Shown here: one piece after another, positions 6,914 to 16,124 of the stretch
Layout: each line of letters opens with the position of its first letter
Numbering within the stretch: the first letter of the stretch is position 1
NCBI GenBank assembly: GCA_031258195.1
Contig: JAIRNF010000047.1
Span: 1-48,711 of the forward strand
DNA length: 48,711 bases
From: Prevotellaceae bacterium
GTDB lineage: Bacteria; Bacteroidota; Bacteroidia; Bacteroidales; UBA932
Direction: 5' to 3'
Program-made: the position numbers and the translations under genes
Notes under the pieces: model-generated
Databases searched by the model: none
Told to the model about the DNA's origin: nothing
What the model saw: only the letters and a program-made list of their open reading frames with translations

Positions 6914-7508
6914 CTTACTTATTTTCAGCTTCTTTTTACTGGGTATTGTGATGGCTCAGCAGGGATGGTTGCCGGATTTTCTACTCGAAAACGATTTTAG
7001 TTCCTACGCTTTGTACGCTTTGGTATTTCTTGTAGGTATAGGAACGGGAGCAGACATTAAGCAATCGTTTATGTTGATAAAGACGATGCATGTACGTATT
7101 CTTTTAGTCCCTTTTACAACGGTTATAGGCACATTACTTGGCGTTAGTATTTTTACGCTCATCGCTCCTTCGTTTTCTTTACAGGACTCGTTAGCCGTTG
7201 CTTCCGGGCTTGGATATTATAGCCTTTCAAGCTTATATATTACGGAAGTTAAAGGAGAGACTTTGGGCGTTATCGCTTTGTTGGCAAATCTCATAAGGGA
7301 GTTGCTGAGTTTGGTATTTACACCGGCTATGGCAAAATACTTTGGTAAATTAGCGCCCATAGCAAGCGCCGGAGCGACATCCATGGATACCACGCTACCC
7401 GTGATTACAAAAGCTGTAGGAAAACAGTATGCTATGCTATCTATTTTCCATGGAACTATCTTATCTATACTAGTTCCTTTTTTAGTAATGTTTATACTTA
7501 GCTTTTAA
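6903..7508 (+). CDS. lysO: LysO family lysine exporter, C-terminal subunit
   Basis: A 201-residue membrane protein with about six helices, matching the C-terminal part of LysO. YALYALVFLVGIGTGAD (about 36-52) repeats the pattern of the first subunit, and the loop GYYSLSSLYITEVKG (about 105-119) with SMDTTLPVI (about 159-167) is the conserved core of the family. The N-terminal 11 bp overlap the first subunit gene. The pair probably forms one lysine/cadaverine-type export unit in the inner membrane. Confidence 0.8.
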   Translation: MKSSLLIFSFFLLGIVMAQQGWLPDFLLENDFSSYALYALVFLVGIGTGADIKQSFMLIKTMHVRILLVPFTTVIGTLLGVSIFTLIAPSFSLQDSLAVASGLGYYSLSSLYITEVKGETLGVIALLANLIRELLSLVFTPAMAKYFGKLAPIASAGATSMDTTLPVITKAVGKQYAMLSIFHGTILSILVPFLVMFILSF

Positions 7509-7538
7509 TCGTTTCGAATAACTTCTGTAAATTGCGGC

Positions 7539-7546
7539 TAACTTTG
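7539..7546 (+). promoter_or_regulatory. Candidate -7 box of nagA
   Basis: TAACTTTG matches TAnnTTTG. It lies 43 bp before the nagA start at 7589 and excludes the longer reading of that gene from 7532, which would begin upstream of the box. No clear TTTG stands 19-21 bp upstream. Confidence 0.4.
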
Positions 7547-7588
7547 CGAAGTTTTCTTTGTTTATATAAAGTTGATACAAGATTTATA

Positions 7589-8764
7589 ATGATAACATAC
7601 ATAAAAAATATACAAATTGCTCTGGAGAACGAATTAATAGATAATGGGGCAATTCTTTTTAGTGGAGAAGGTATTGCGGATATTCATTTTGCTCCGAAAG
7701 ATAACCAGAAAGCAGATATAATAGTTGATGGAAAGGGGCGGCTGGCAGTGCCTGGTTATATAGATTCACACTGTCATGGTGGCGGCGGATTCGATTGCAA
7801 CGATTCAACGTTAGAGGCTATTGAAGGTGTTACGGAATTTTACCGTTCACATGGAATGACATCCTATTACCCGTCGCTTGCTGCCGATGAAATGGGCAGG
7901 TTAATTGCCGGATTCGATGCTATACGTGCAGCGATGAGTACGAATAAATCCGGTAAAGTTGAAGTGTTGGGTACGCACCTTGAAGGTCCGTTCCTCAATA
8001 AAATCTATAAAGGTAGCCAGGCGGAAGAGAATATCATTCCTATTACAGAAGAGCATATTAAAACGCTCGAAAAGTATAAGGATGTTATCAAGCGTATAAC
8101 TATTGCGCCGGAGGTGGATCGTAATGTTGACTTGTTTCCTAATCTGGTTGAAATGGGTATGGTAATTACAGGAGGGCATACCAACGCTACCTACAATGAG
8201 GCAATGGAAGCCACCGTAAAAGGTATGCGCGGTGTTACGCATCTGCATAATGCGATGTCGCAACTTAAAAAGGCAGTACCTTTCAGCGTTCCGGGAATGG
8301 TTGAGGCTGGTTTGAATATCGACGATTTATATGCGGAAATTATTGCCGACGGTAACCATGTACCCGATCAGCTTATACAGATAGCCTATCGTTGTAAGGG
8401 TACGGATAAAATATTTATTTGCTCTGACGCTAACCGCGCAACAGGTGCTGCTGATGGTATTATTCATACATGTGGACAAATATTTCTGATAGAGAATGGC
8501 GTTGCGTTGAATAGCGAACGTACATCACTCGCTTCGTCTATAACCCCTATAAATGAGATGGTACGCAAGCTGATTTTGAATGTAAAAATTCCTCTGTTAG
8601 ATGTGTTTAAGATGGCGGCTACCAACGTTGCTAAGCTAATGCGTATAGACAGCCGTAAGGGCTCTATAGCTATTGGTAAAGATGCAGATATTAACCTTTT
8701 GGATAGCGATTATAAAGTTGTACGCACTTTCTGTAAGGGTGTACAAAGTTTTGAAAGAGAATAG
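7589..8764 (+). CDS. nagA: N-acetylglucosamine-6-phosphate deacetylase
   Basis: A 391-residue amidohydrolase that removes acetate from GlcNAc-6-P in amino-sugar catabolism and wall recycling. Metal and catalytic residues are visible: HCHG (H61, H63), LEGPF (E132), GGHTNA (H197), THLHNAM (H218, H220) and ICSD (catalytic D280). I chose ATG 7589 over 7532 because the first 19 codons of the longer frame overlap a -7 box and add a non-family extension. It stands alone, with its own promoter and a strong terminator after it. Confidence 0.93.
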   Translation: MITYIKNIQIALENELIDNGAILFSGEGIADIHFAPKDNQKADIIVDGKGRLAVPGYIDSHCHGGGGFDCNDSTLEAIEGVTEFYRSHGMTSYYPSLAADEMGRLIAGFDAIRAAMSTNKSGKVEVLGTHLEGPFLNKIYKGSQAEENIIPITEEHIKTLEKYKDVIKRITIAPEVDRNVDLFPNLVEMGMVITGGHTNATYNEAMEATVKGMRGVTHLHNAMSQLKKAVPFSVPGMVEAGLNIDDLYAEIIADGNHVPDQLIQIAYRCKGTDKIFICSDANRATGAADGIIHTCGQIFLIENGVALNSERTSLASSITPINEMVRKLILNVKIPLLDVFKMAATNVAKLMRIDSRKGSIAIGKDADINLLDSDYKVVRTFCKGVQSFERE

Positions 8765-8776
8765 CATATATATTTT

Positions 8777-8818
8777 AAATTAAGAGGGCCGTATAATTTT
8801 ATACAGCCCTCTTAATTT
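8777..8818. terminator. Bidirectional terminator between nagA and ettA
   Basis: AAATTAAGAGGGC (8777-8789) and its exact complement (8806-8818) form a 13-bp stem with A/T flanks on both sides, between convergent nagA and ettA. Confidence 0.75.
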
Positions 8819-8824
8819 ACATAT

Positions 8825-8905
8825 GTCATTTCGAGCGTAGCGAGAAATCTCCTCATTCAGAGCTCTGCGGTTATTCGGAAGATTTCTCGCTACGCTCGAA
8901 ATAAC
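8825..8905. repeat. REP-like palindrome, copy 1
   Basis: ATTTCGAGCGTAGCGAGAAA lies in the left arm (8828-8850) and is matched exactly by the reverse complement at 8880-8902, around a 29-bp loop. It belongs to the same family as the copies at 19238 and 25541 (ATTTCGAnCGnAG-GAGAA). It sits between convergent gene ends. Confidence 0.8.
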
Positions 8906-8914
8906 GGAAAATGC

Positions 8915-10588
8915 TTACTCCATTAACTTTTTATACTTAAAGCGCTTAGGAGTAGTATCGCCTAAACGTTTCTTTTTGTTTTCTTCGTATTCGCTATAGG
9001 TACCTTCGAAGAAGTAAACCTGCGAATCTCCTTCAAATGCAAGTATGTGTGTGGCTATACGGTCTAAGAACCAGCGGTCGTGTGAGATAATTACCGCACA
9101 ACCGGCAAAGTTTTCTAAGCCCTCTTCCAGCGCTCGGATAGTATTAACATCAACGTCGTTGGTAGGCTCATCGAGCAGTAATACGTTTGCCTCTTCCTTT
9201 AATGTTAACGCAAGGTGTAAGCGGTTACGCTCGCCGCCCGAAAGCACGCCGCATTTCTTCTCCTGATCGTTGCCGCTAAAGTTAAAACGCGATACATAGG
9301 CTCGAGCATTCATATCGCGATTACCTAGACGGATTATTTCGCTATCCTGAGATATTGTTTGAAAAACAGTTCTGTCCGGGTCTATTGTTTTATGCTGCTG
9401 ATCTACGTATGCCAGCTTAACCGTTTCGCCTACGGTAAATGTGCCGGCATCAGGCTGCTCCACTCCCATAATTAAACGAAATAAGGTTGTCTTGCCGGCA
9501 CCATTAGGACCAATAATACCAACAATTCCGGCAGGAGGGAGAGTAAAATTCAGGTTCTCGAATAGCACTTTATCTCCATATGCTTTAGTAACATTCTTTG
9601 CTTCGATAACGTTGTTGCCTAAGCGAGGACCGTTAGGTATAAAGATTTCAAGCCTTTCTTCTTTCTGCTTACTATCTTCATTTAACATGCGATCGTATGC
9701 GGAAAGACGAGCCTTAGATTTTGCATGACGGGCTTTGGGTGCCATACGTACCCATTCCAGCTCTCGCTCTAATGTTTTACGGCGTTTGCTTTCTTGCTTC
9801 TCTTCTTGCTCTAAGCGCTTAGCCTTTTGATCCAGCCAAGAGCTATAGTTTCCTTTCCACGGGATACCTTCGCCCCTGTCTAGTTCAAGTATCCAGCCGG
9901 CAACGTTATCAAGGAAGTAGCGGTCGTGGGTTACGGCAATTACTGTTCCCTTATACTGTTGCAGATGTGCTTCTAACCATTGTATAGACTCGGCATCCAA
10001 GTGGTTAGTCGGCTCATCAAGAAGCAGTACATCCGGCTCTTGAAGCAGTAGTCGGCATAGCGCAACTCTACGACGCTCACCACCTGAAAGGTTTGCTACC
10101 GATTGATTCTCATCGGGACAGTTAAGCGCACCCATTGCTCGCTCCAGCTTACTGTCTAACTCCCATCCGTTAGATGCATCTATCTGTTCCGTCAGTTCGC
10201 CTTGGCGCTCTATTAGCTTAGCCATTTCGTCATCGCTCAAAGGCTCCATAAACTTAGCGTTAACTTCTTCATACTCTTTCATGAGGTTTACAACATCCTG
10301 CACGCCTTCTTCTACAATCTCTCTAACGGTTTTGCTGTTGTCGAGTTGAGGCTCTTGTTCCAAATATCCTACAGAATATCCAGGTGAAAATACGACTTCT
10401 CCCTGTATGGATTTGTCGATTCCCGCAATGATCTTGAGCAGGCTTGATTTACCCGAACCGTTTAAGCCGATAATACCAATCTTTGCTCCGTAGAAGAACG
10501 ACAGGTAAATATTTTTTAGCACTTGTTTTTGTGGCGGATAAATCTTGTTTACACCCACCATTGAGAAAATGATTTTTTCGTCAGCCAT
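8915..10588 (-). CDS. ettA: Energy-dependent translational throttle protein EttA (ABC-F)
   Basis: A 557-residue ABC-F ATPase that binds the ribosomal E site and gates early elongation according to the ATP/ADP ratio. Two ATP-binding domains are visible: Walker A GLNGSGKSS (about 41-49) with signature LSGGERRRVAL and Walker B LLLDEPTNHLD; then GPNGAGKTT (about 360) with LSGGERNRL and LLLDEPTNDVD. The linker between them contains the arm and P-site tRNA interaction region (RMAPKARHAKSKAR). There are no membrane segments. Length and motifs are those of EttA rather than Uup or YheS. It follows the frameshifted envelope gene by 21 bp. Confidence 0.95.
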   Translation of the reverse strand: MADEKIIFSMVGVNKIYPPQKQVLKNIYLSFFYGAKIGIIGLNGSGKSSLLKIIAGIDKSIQGEVVFSPGYSVGYLEQEPQLDNSKTVREIVEEGVQDVVNLMKEYEEVNAKFMEPLSDDEMAKLIERQGELTEQIDASNGWELDSKLERAMGALNCPDENQSVANLSGGERRRVALCRLLLQEPDVLLLDEPTNHLDAESIQWLEAHLQQYKGTVIAVTHDRYFLDNVAGWILELDRGEGIPWKGNYSSWLDQKAKRLEQEEKQESKRRKTLERELEWVRMAPKARHAKSKARLSAYDRMLNEDSKQKEERLEIFIPNGPRLGNNVIEAKNVTKAYGDKVLFENLNFTLPPAGIVGIIGPNGAGKTTLFRLIMGVEQPDAGTFTVGETVKLAYVDQQHKTIDPDRTVFQTISQDSEIIRLGNRDMNARAYVSRFNFSGNDQEKKCGVLSGGERNRLHLALTLKEEANVLLLDEPTNDVDVNTIRALEEGLENFAGCAVIISHDRWFLDRIATHILAFEGDSQVYFFEGTYSEYEENKKKRLGDTTPKRFKYKKLME

Positions 10589-10609
10589 TGGTTGTTTATT
10601 GTATATTTA

Positions 10610-11805
10610 TTATTTGCGAACAATGTTACGAGAAAGAAATCCGAAACCTATAGTTGTGTAATGTAAGTTACCAGATAACCCATCGTGTTTAGCCCTGAAT
10701 TTTGGCATATGGTATGAATAGCTTAAACGGATGAAAGAGTGGCTGCGTTCTGCCCCTAAAACTCTTTCTTTCCATAGCTTAAAGTCTATGTTGCACCGAT
10801 TAGAAAAGAGAAGAATTTTACATTTATTTCTTTGAGTTCCGGAATATCTTCTTCGTCTTTTGGCGTAACAGTAATTCCCATGTATTCTATACCCCCTATC
10901 GGTGCTATTTTAAGTATTTTGTTGTTGATAACGTTATATCCAAAGTTTACACCGGCATTCCATGCACGCATTTTTTCTCCTTTCGTCCATGTACCTAATG
11001 AGTAATCTATGTCTTTTTTTAGCGAATTGAACCCTGCCGAAAAGTTAGCTTGGGCTAAAACATTTTTATAATACCCGCTGAGCGAAAAACCAATGGGTAC
11101 AGGGTTTTTATAGGTATCACTTAGCTTGCTCGATAGAATACCATAGCCGCTATATATTTCTATCGATCCGCTCCAGTCTCCTTCGATATATTCGTTGCGA
11201 ATCACTTTCTTCACAGTATTGAGATAAGTAGAGTTTGAGTAGCTATTAATAAATAGGTTGGCATCGACGTTTATATCTTCTTGAGAAAAGCCATTATCAT
11301 AATATCTTGATTCGAGGAGTATGTTTTTTAGTGAAAGGATTAAGAAATCCTTTTCTTCGGAGGACAACTCCTTACCGTTTATCAAAGAAATAAGAAAATC
11401 GTATTGATCGTTTGTTTTTTCTCTCAGCTTCGCATATAAAAAATCATCTAAAGGATGTATTTTTCTAGACACGGTGTTTTCAGCACTTTCACTTACCACT
11501 TGCATTAGCAGTTCTACCTTATCGTATTGTCCAGTCCAATAATAATAATATAGCAGTATTTTCTCGCTATTATATAGCCCCACGTAGTCTTCATTCTCAA
11601 GAGATTCTTCGATATAGGCAACAACGTTTGTAACGCTAATAATATCTTCCTCAATGAGTTTATCCAGCAGCAGCCGTCTTGCTTTAGAAATAAGATCTGA
11701 CCGCGAGTTTTTATAGCTTGCAACTTGCTCTTCAATAGAAAGCTCTTGACCGAAAGCCGCGCTACCAAAAAGACACAGTAGTAAGCATATTAGCGAATTC
11801 TTCAT
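10610..11805 (-). pseudogene. Outer-membrane-type protein with helical N-domain, frameshifted near the C-terminus
   Basis: The first 338 residues read in one frame (signal peptide about 1-19 ending FG), then TAG at 10788-10786. In another frame the coding goes on without a stop from about 10790 (CNIDFKLWKERV) for 58 codons to TAA at 10612-10610, ending IGFGFLSRNIVRK. The whole span is 1196 nt, one short of a multiple of three, so a single lost base after FLIG explains it. The tail has alternating beta strands like the end of an outer-membrane barrel (IRLSYSYHMPKF, TTIGFGFLSR). The N-terminal 200 residues are helical. The family is not recognised. With the tail restored the gene ends 21 bp before ettA. 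Confidence 0.7.
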
Positions 11806-11834
11806 TTTATTGACGGTTAAGGTTAGGCGTTATA

Positions 11835-12674
11835 CTATCTTTTGAATGGGGAAGATAGCTTATTTAGCTCGCTTTGTAGAAAACCGGCTGGAAATAGGAA
11901 GCTGTTGTTGACCTTATCTCGATTATAGTAGTAAATTTTACCATCTTCTACGCCAATTAGCAGCTTGTAACAGTAGCCTCCGGTTACAGTATAGGCAATA
12001 ACGGCGTTTTTATCTTTATCTTTGATTAAGCGCTCTATTTCGTCGGGACCCACTAACTTCAGATGTCCGTTAAAACGGTTAAGTATTTTTTCTCTATCCA
12101 GCGATTGGTTAATATCTTCATCAAGCATATAAATTGTTTTTCCTTTAAGCGAGCCGATATTGTCGTTATACAACTTTTCAAGTGCTTTTTTTGCAATAGA
12201 TGGTTCCCACTTCAGCAGTTCAACATGGTTCTGGATTGATTTTACCAGCAAACCTATCAAAAGTGTTTCGTCAATCTCGGTATCTTCGTCGTCAACGCTT
12301 ATTGGAAAAGATACTACCCAAGGCAGATTGTCGATATCTCTTGCTCCTCTTCGTCCCTGAAATAGGGTAAGAAATGTATAGCTGTTATCTTCTGCCTTTT
12401 TTTCAAATACATCACGGGTTACGGCTAAAAAAGATTGATCTTCGTTTCCAAAATTATAACCTTCAACTTGAAGTGGAGTAATAGTCCAAACCTCTTTGGC
12501 TGCGTTAGAAAGTACGGCATCGTACACAATATTACTATTTGTTATTACAACGTAGGTTGTAGAAGTTAAAAGGTTCTGAACATCTTCGCTGGTAAGGCTT
12601 TTGCTGATTTGGGCAGAAGCATTTGTACCTAGAGCGGTTAAGATTACCAATGTAAGTAGAATACGTCTTTTCAT
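11835..12674 (-). CDS. Secreted protein of unknown function
   Basis: A 279-residue protein with a clear signal peptide (MKRRILLTLVILTALGTNASA, cleaved after about 21), so periplasmic or surface. No catalytic motif is recognised. The mature part is mixed alpha/beta, with an acidic stretch (DDEDTEIDE, about 127-135). It lies 29 bp upstream of the broken outer-membrane-type gene on the same strand, so the two may form one envelope module. Confidence 0.6.
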   Translation of the reverse strand: MKRRILLTLVILTALGTNASAQISKSLTSEDVQNLLTSTTYVVITNSNIVYDAVLSNAAKEVWTITPLQVEGYNFGNEDQSFLAVTRDVFEKKAEDNSYTFLTLFQGRRGARDIDNLPWVVSFPISVDDEDTEIDETLLIGLLVKSIQNHVELLKWEPSIAKKALEKLYNDNIGSLKGKTIYMLDEDINQSLDREKILNRFNGHLKLVGPDEIERLIKDKDKNAVIAYTVTGGYCYKLLIGVEDGKIYYYNRDKVNNSFLFPAGFLQSELNKLSSPFKR

Positions 12675-12828
12675 AATATGCTATTTATTATAATGACAAA
12701 AATAAGAAATAAAGAATAGCTATCCGATATATGGCGTTGCGAGTGACTTAAATTATGCAAATATGAAGACCTTAATGATAAAAAACCGATATTTGTGTTT
12801 TATATCATTTATACTCATATCATTTGGC

Positions 12829-13833
12829 ATGAAAGTAAAAAAAATACTTGCACTTATTGTATTTGCGTCAGCTTATTCTTGTACACAACAGGTAGCATAT
12901 GTTACAATAGAAGGTCAAGCGTTGGGAACATTCTACCATATTACGTACAGCGATAATCAACAGCGGAATTTTCAACCCGAAATAGATAGCTTGCTCAATG
13001 CTTTTAACAGCTCTTTATCGGCATATAGTAAAGAGTCGTTACTGTCAAAAGTAAACAGGAATGAGGAAGTTGAAATAGATAGCTTCTTTATTGTATCTTT
13101 TAACCGCTCGAAAGAGATATACGAGATGAGTAACGGAGCATTTGATATATCTGGGGCGCCAATATTCTCGGCATGGAAGTTTGGACCATCTGACGGAGGA
13201 GAACGCCATGTTCCGGATGCGGCTGTAATAGATAGCCTTCTTGACGTTGTTGGATTAGATAAAATTTGGCTCGAGGGAAGTAGAGTTGTAAAAAGCGATC
13301 CGCGTATAATTCTTAACATGAATTCTATTGCTAAAGGTTACTCGTCTGATGTTGTTGCAGAATATCTGGATAGTAAGGAGATAGAAAATTATCTTGTAGA
13401 AATTGGCGGAGAGATTCGAATGAAAGGTAAGAATATTGAAGGCGGGAGCTGGAGAATTGCAATAGATAAGCCGATAGATGGTAATTTAATGCTGGGATCA
13501 GAGATACAGGTTGTCCTTCAGCTAACGGACAAAGGACTTGCTACGTCTGCCAATAATCGGCAGTTTTTTATAGAAAATGGAAAGAAGTATGGGCATACAA
13601 TAGACCCTCGCACAGGCTATCCGGTTATTCAATCACTACTAAGCGCGACAGTAGTTGCAGACGATTGTATGACCGCCGACGCTGTAGCTACCGCTCTTAT
13701 GGTTATGGGGTTGGAAGAATCTATAAAATTTTTAGCAAAATATCCTGAAATAGATGCCTATCTTATTTATGACGATAGTGGAGAGTTTGCTGTATATACT
13801 ACACCGGGAATGGAAAAATATATTTCAGAATAA
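12829..13833 (+). CDS. apbE: FAD:protein FMN transferase (ApbE lipoprotein)
   Basis: A flavin transferase that attaches FMN through a threonine phosphoester to exported proteins such as NqrC/RnfG. From ATG 12829 (334 residues) the protein starts MKVKKILALIVFASAYSC, a lipoprotein signal with lipobox Cys18; the longer frame from 12763 would bury it. Motifs: GTFYHITY, SLSAYSKESLLSKVNR, GAFDISG, NSIAKGY (flavin binding), VEIGGEIR, IDPRTGYPV, and the Mg-binding MTADAVATALMVMG near the C-terminus. The Cys-rich membrane gene convergent to it is a frequent neighbour in this phylum. Confidence 0.92.
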   Translation: MKVKKILALIVFASAYSCTQQVAYVTIEGQALGTFYHITYSDNQQRNFQPEIDSLLNAFNSSLSAYSKESLLSKVNRNEEVEIDSFFIVSFNRSKEIYEMSNGAFDISGAPIFSAWKFGPSDGGERHVPDAAVIDSLLDVVGLDKIWLEGSRVVKSDPRIILNMNSIAKGYSSDVVAEYLDSKEIENYLVEIGGEIRMKGKNIEGGSWRIAIDKPIDGNLMLGSEIQVVLQLTDKGLATSANNRQFFIENGKKYGHTIDPRTGYPVIQSLLSATVVADDCMTADAVATALMVMGLEESIKFLAKYPEIDAYLIYDDSGEFAVYTTPGMEKYISE

Positions 13834-13843
13834 AAGAAGCTGA

Positions 13844-14119
13844 TTAGCAATCTTTTTCTCCTTTAGTTTCGCATACCGAAGTAAGCGCGCAGCCGTAACA
13901 GCCATCGGTAATAGAATCTCCGTCAACTTTTGTCTTTTTCCAAAGCATCGTCTCTTCTTGCTTTGCGCATTGTATTCCCAGCTTACGCATGTTCGGGTTG
14001 GTTCCGATTTCGCCATCCGGAAATTTACCGTCTTTTTTTACGATTATGTTAATAGCCATTGCGGCAATACATATTGTTAGCACAGTTATACAGATCAGAA
14101 TAAGTTGAAGAGTTCCCAT
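13844..14119 (-). CDS. Small Cys-rich membrane protein
   Basis: From ATG 14119 (91 residues) this is one transmembrane helix (MGTLQLILICITVLTICIAAM) followed by a soluble tail with five Cys (IQCAKQ, GCYGCAL, SVC and a final Cys). Such short proteins lie beside apbE or Na+-NQR genes in many Bacteroidetes and are named only membrane or secreted proteins. The Cys spacing suggests metal or iron-sulfur binding, which is inference. The longer frame from 14188 overlaps the acetyltransferase and is unlikely. Confidence 0.6.
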   Translation of the reverse strand: MGTLQLILICITVLTICIAAMAINIIVKKDGKFPDGEIGTNPNMRKLGIQCAKQEETMLWKKTKVDGDSITDGCYGCALTSVCETKGEKDC

Positions 14120-14133
14120 TTTAATCGTTTTTG

Positions 14134-14661
14134 TTAAATTAGCTGCATCAGCTGTACATTTTGCCACCCTTTTGGGGTTTTGCGCCACTCTTTTAAAGTA
14201 CCGATGTATTCAAATCCTACATTAGTAAAAAGCCTAATGCTGGCTGTATTATCCATAGGTATATGACAGTATAGCTGGTGTAAGCTAAGTACCTCAAAAC
14301 AGTATGCTATAAGTAGCTCTAATGCGTCGGAAGCGTAGCCCTTTTTTCTATTTTCTACAGCATAAATCAGGATACCAACTCCTGCTCTGCGGTGTAGAAA
14401 ATCAATGTCGAATAAATCTATTAAACCTACAGTGTGATATGCTTCTGTATCTTTTACATCTATAGCCAGCCTAAGCTGCTTTTGTTCATGAATGCTTTTA
14501 TGTGCCGACTCAATATACTGCTGTAGTATGTCTCTTGAAAACGGACTTAAAGTATCACTTACTTGCCAAAGATCAGTGTCATTTTCCCATAAGTAGAGTA
14601 GTTCAACATCGCTAGGCTCAAGCGCACGAAGCTTAATTCTACTATTTTCGAGATAGCTCAT
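14134..14661 (-). CDS. GNAT family N-acetyltransferase (RimJ/RimL type)
   Basis: A 175-residue acetyl-CoA-dependent acetyltransferase. The start IKLRALEPSDVELLYLWEND is the Acetyltransf_3 (RimJ/RimL/SpeG-like) pattern. Motif A, which holds the acetyl-CoA pyrophosphate, reads ENRKKGYASDALELLIAYCF (about 103-122), followed by NTASIRLFTNVGFEYIG (about 140-156). Substrate unknown; the family includes ribosomal-protein and polyamine acetylases. It ends 14 bp before the start of the Cys-rich membrane gene. Confidence 0.85.
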   Translation of the reverse strand: MSYLENSRIKLRALEPSDVELLYLWENDTDLWQVSDTLSPFSRDILQQYIESAHKSIHEQKQLRLAIDVKDTEAYHTVGLIDLFDIDFLHRRAGVGILIYAVENRKKGYASDALELLIAYCFEVLSLHQLYCHIPMDNTASIRLFTNVGFEYIGTLKEWRKTPKGWQNVQLMQLI

Positions 14662-14734
14662 TCCTTTACAAAATTAGAAATAGTTTGAGGGGAGAATTCT
14701 AAATTAAGGCTGCTTAACGAACTTTAAATGTGTG

Positions 14735-15988
14735 TTAAGCAAAAACGCTGTTAAGTATAATCTGGGTAGCTCCGAGATTTTGCTCTACAAAAGCCTTGCT
14801 TTTTTCTCCTGCTTGTGTCCTAAACTCCTGATTTGTACGGAGACGATTGAAAATAGCATCTAGCTGTGCCTGAACGGAGATGCTAAATCCTGCCTGAATT
14901 TTAGTCAACTCTTTGACTTCCATAAATTTACTGTAGTTTGGACCAAAAACGACCGGTAACCCGAAAGTAGCCGCTTCGAGAGTATTGTGTATGCCGCTTT
15001 TGTTGAATCCACCGCCAATGTATGCCCAATCGCCATAGCGGTATGCCGACATCAATAAGCCGATGGTATCTATTATCAGTATATCGTACTCAGAAAGATT
15101 TTCGCTGCCTGTAAGCTGTGTATAACGAATTAGCTTTTTATTTGGAAATAGTTTGGTGATTTTATTGATATGCGCCTCATTTACTTCGTGCGGAGCAATA
15201 ACCAGCCGCACATCATTATGCCGGTTAACGTATTTGGCAATTATTTCCTCATCGTCAGACCAAGTACTGCCCGCGATTAGTAACGGTTTATCGGTCTTGA
15301 ACTTTTCGATTGCCGGGATTTCTATAGCTTGTGATACCAGCTGATGTACACGGTCGAAGCGAGTATCGCCGGCTAGAGTGACGTTAGTAATATTTATACT
15401 TTTCAGTAGCTCAACAGACCGCTCGTTTTGTACAAACAGATGGGTAAAGCATTTGAGCATTCTGCGTGCAAAGCCGCCATAGCTGCGGAAAAATTCCTGA
15501 TTAGGACGAAAGATCGCGGATATTAGATAGGTTTTGATGTTTTTCTTCTTAAGGTTATTGAGGTAGCGATACCAAAACTCGTACTTAACGAATATAACAA
15601 CAGAGGGATTTACCGCTTCAATAAATCGCTTGGCATTATTGCCAAGATCTAGGGGTAGGTAAAATACCCAATCGGCTTTGTCGTAATTTTTACGTACTTC
15701 GTAACCCGAAGGTGAAAAAAAGGTAAGTAGTATCTTATAGTCGGGATACTGTTTTTTAAAAGCCTCAATAACGGGTCTTCCTTGCTCAAACTCACCTAGC
15801 GATGAGCAATGTATCCACATTATTTTTTGTCTTCCGCTAACATTATTAATTGTACTTCGAATTTTTTTAATAAGCCGCCATTGACCTTTTATCCATTTTC
15901 TTGCTTTGATGTTGAATGGAGCAATAACTGTTGCGGCTGTTTTGTAAAAAAATAACCCGAAGAAATATGTTATTAAGATTAGAAGCAT
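14735..15988 (-). CDS. waaA: 3-deoxy-D-manno-octulosonic acid transferase
   Basis: A 417-residue GT30 glycosyltransferase that adds Kdo to lipid A at the inner-membrane face, needed for lipopolysaccharide. An N-terminal membrane anchor (MLLILITYFFGLFFY) is followed by HCSSLGEFEQGRP with the catalytic Glu (about 66). The second Rossmann domain contains IAGSTWSDDEE, IAPHEV and the acceptor-side GGGFNKSGIHNTLEAATFGLPV. Length is normal. It is alone on its strand, 73 bp from the acetyltransferase. Confidence 0.93.
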   Translation of the reverse strand: MLLILITYFFGLFFYKTAATVIAPFNIKARKWIKGQWRLIKKIRSTINNVSGRQKIMWIHCSSLGEFEQGRPVIEAFKKQYPDYKILLTFFSPSGYEVRKNYDKADWVFYLPLDLGNNAKRFIEAVNPSVVIFVKYEFWYRYLNNLKKKNIKTYLISAIFRPNQEFFRSYGGFARRMLKCFTHLFVQNERSVELLKSINITNVTLAGDTRFDRVHQLVSQAIEIPAIEKFKTDKPLLIAGSTWSDDEEIIAKYVNRHNDVRLVIAPHEVNEAHINKITKLFPNKKLIRYTQLTGSENLSEYDILIIDTIGLLMSAYRYGDWAYIGGGFNKSGIHNTLEAATFGLPVVFGPNYSKFMEVKELTKIQAGFSISVQAQLDAIFNRLRTNQEFRTQAGEKSKAFVEQNLGATQIILNSVFA

Positions 15989-16078
15989 TCGGCAAAAATT
16001 TCTGCAAATGTAGGATAAGAGCTCCTAACCTGCAAACAATTATACGAAAAGATGGTTTAAATCACAGGTTCAAATAAA

Positions 16079-16114
16079 TCTGCTAACTTTGTGTATTCTG
16101 CTAACTTTGTGTAT
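16079..16114 (+). promoter_or_regulatory. Tandemly duplicated promoter box before mlaE
   Basis: An exact 18-bp unit, TCTGCTAACTTTGTGTAT, occurs twice head to tail (16079-16096, 16097-16114). Each copy contains TAACTTTG, matching TAnnTTTG (16084-16091, 16102-16109). The duplicated boxes lie 15-40 bp before the mlaE start at 16125. Confidence 0.65.
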
Positions 16115-16124
16115 ATTGTGGCAT

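Noticed and set aside
13844-14188. Long reading of the Cys-rich membrane protein from 14188
   Set aside because: The extra 23 residues overlap the acetyltransferase gene and place a polar leader before the membrane helix; ATG 14119 gives the family-like start.
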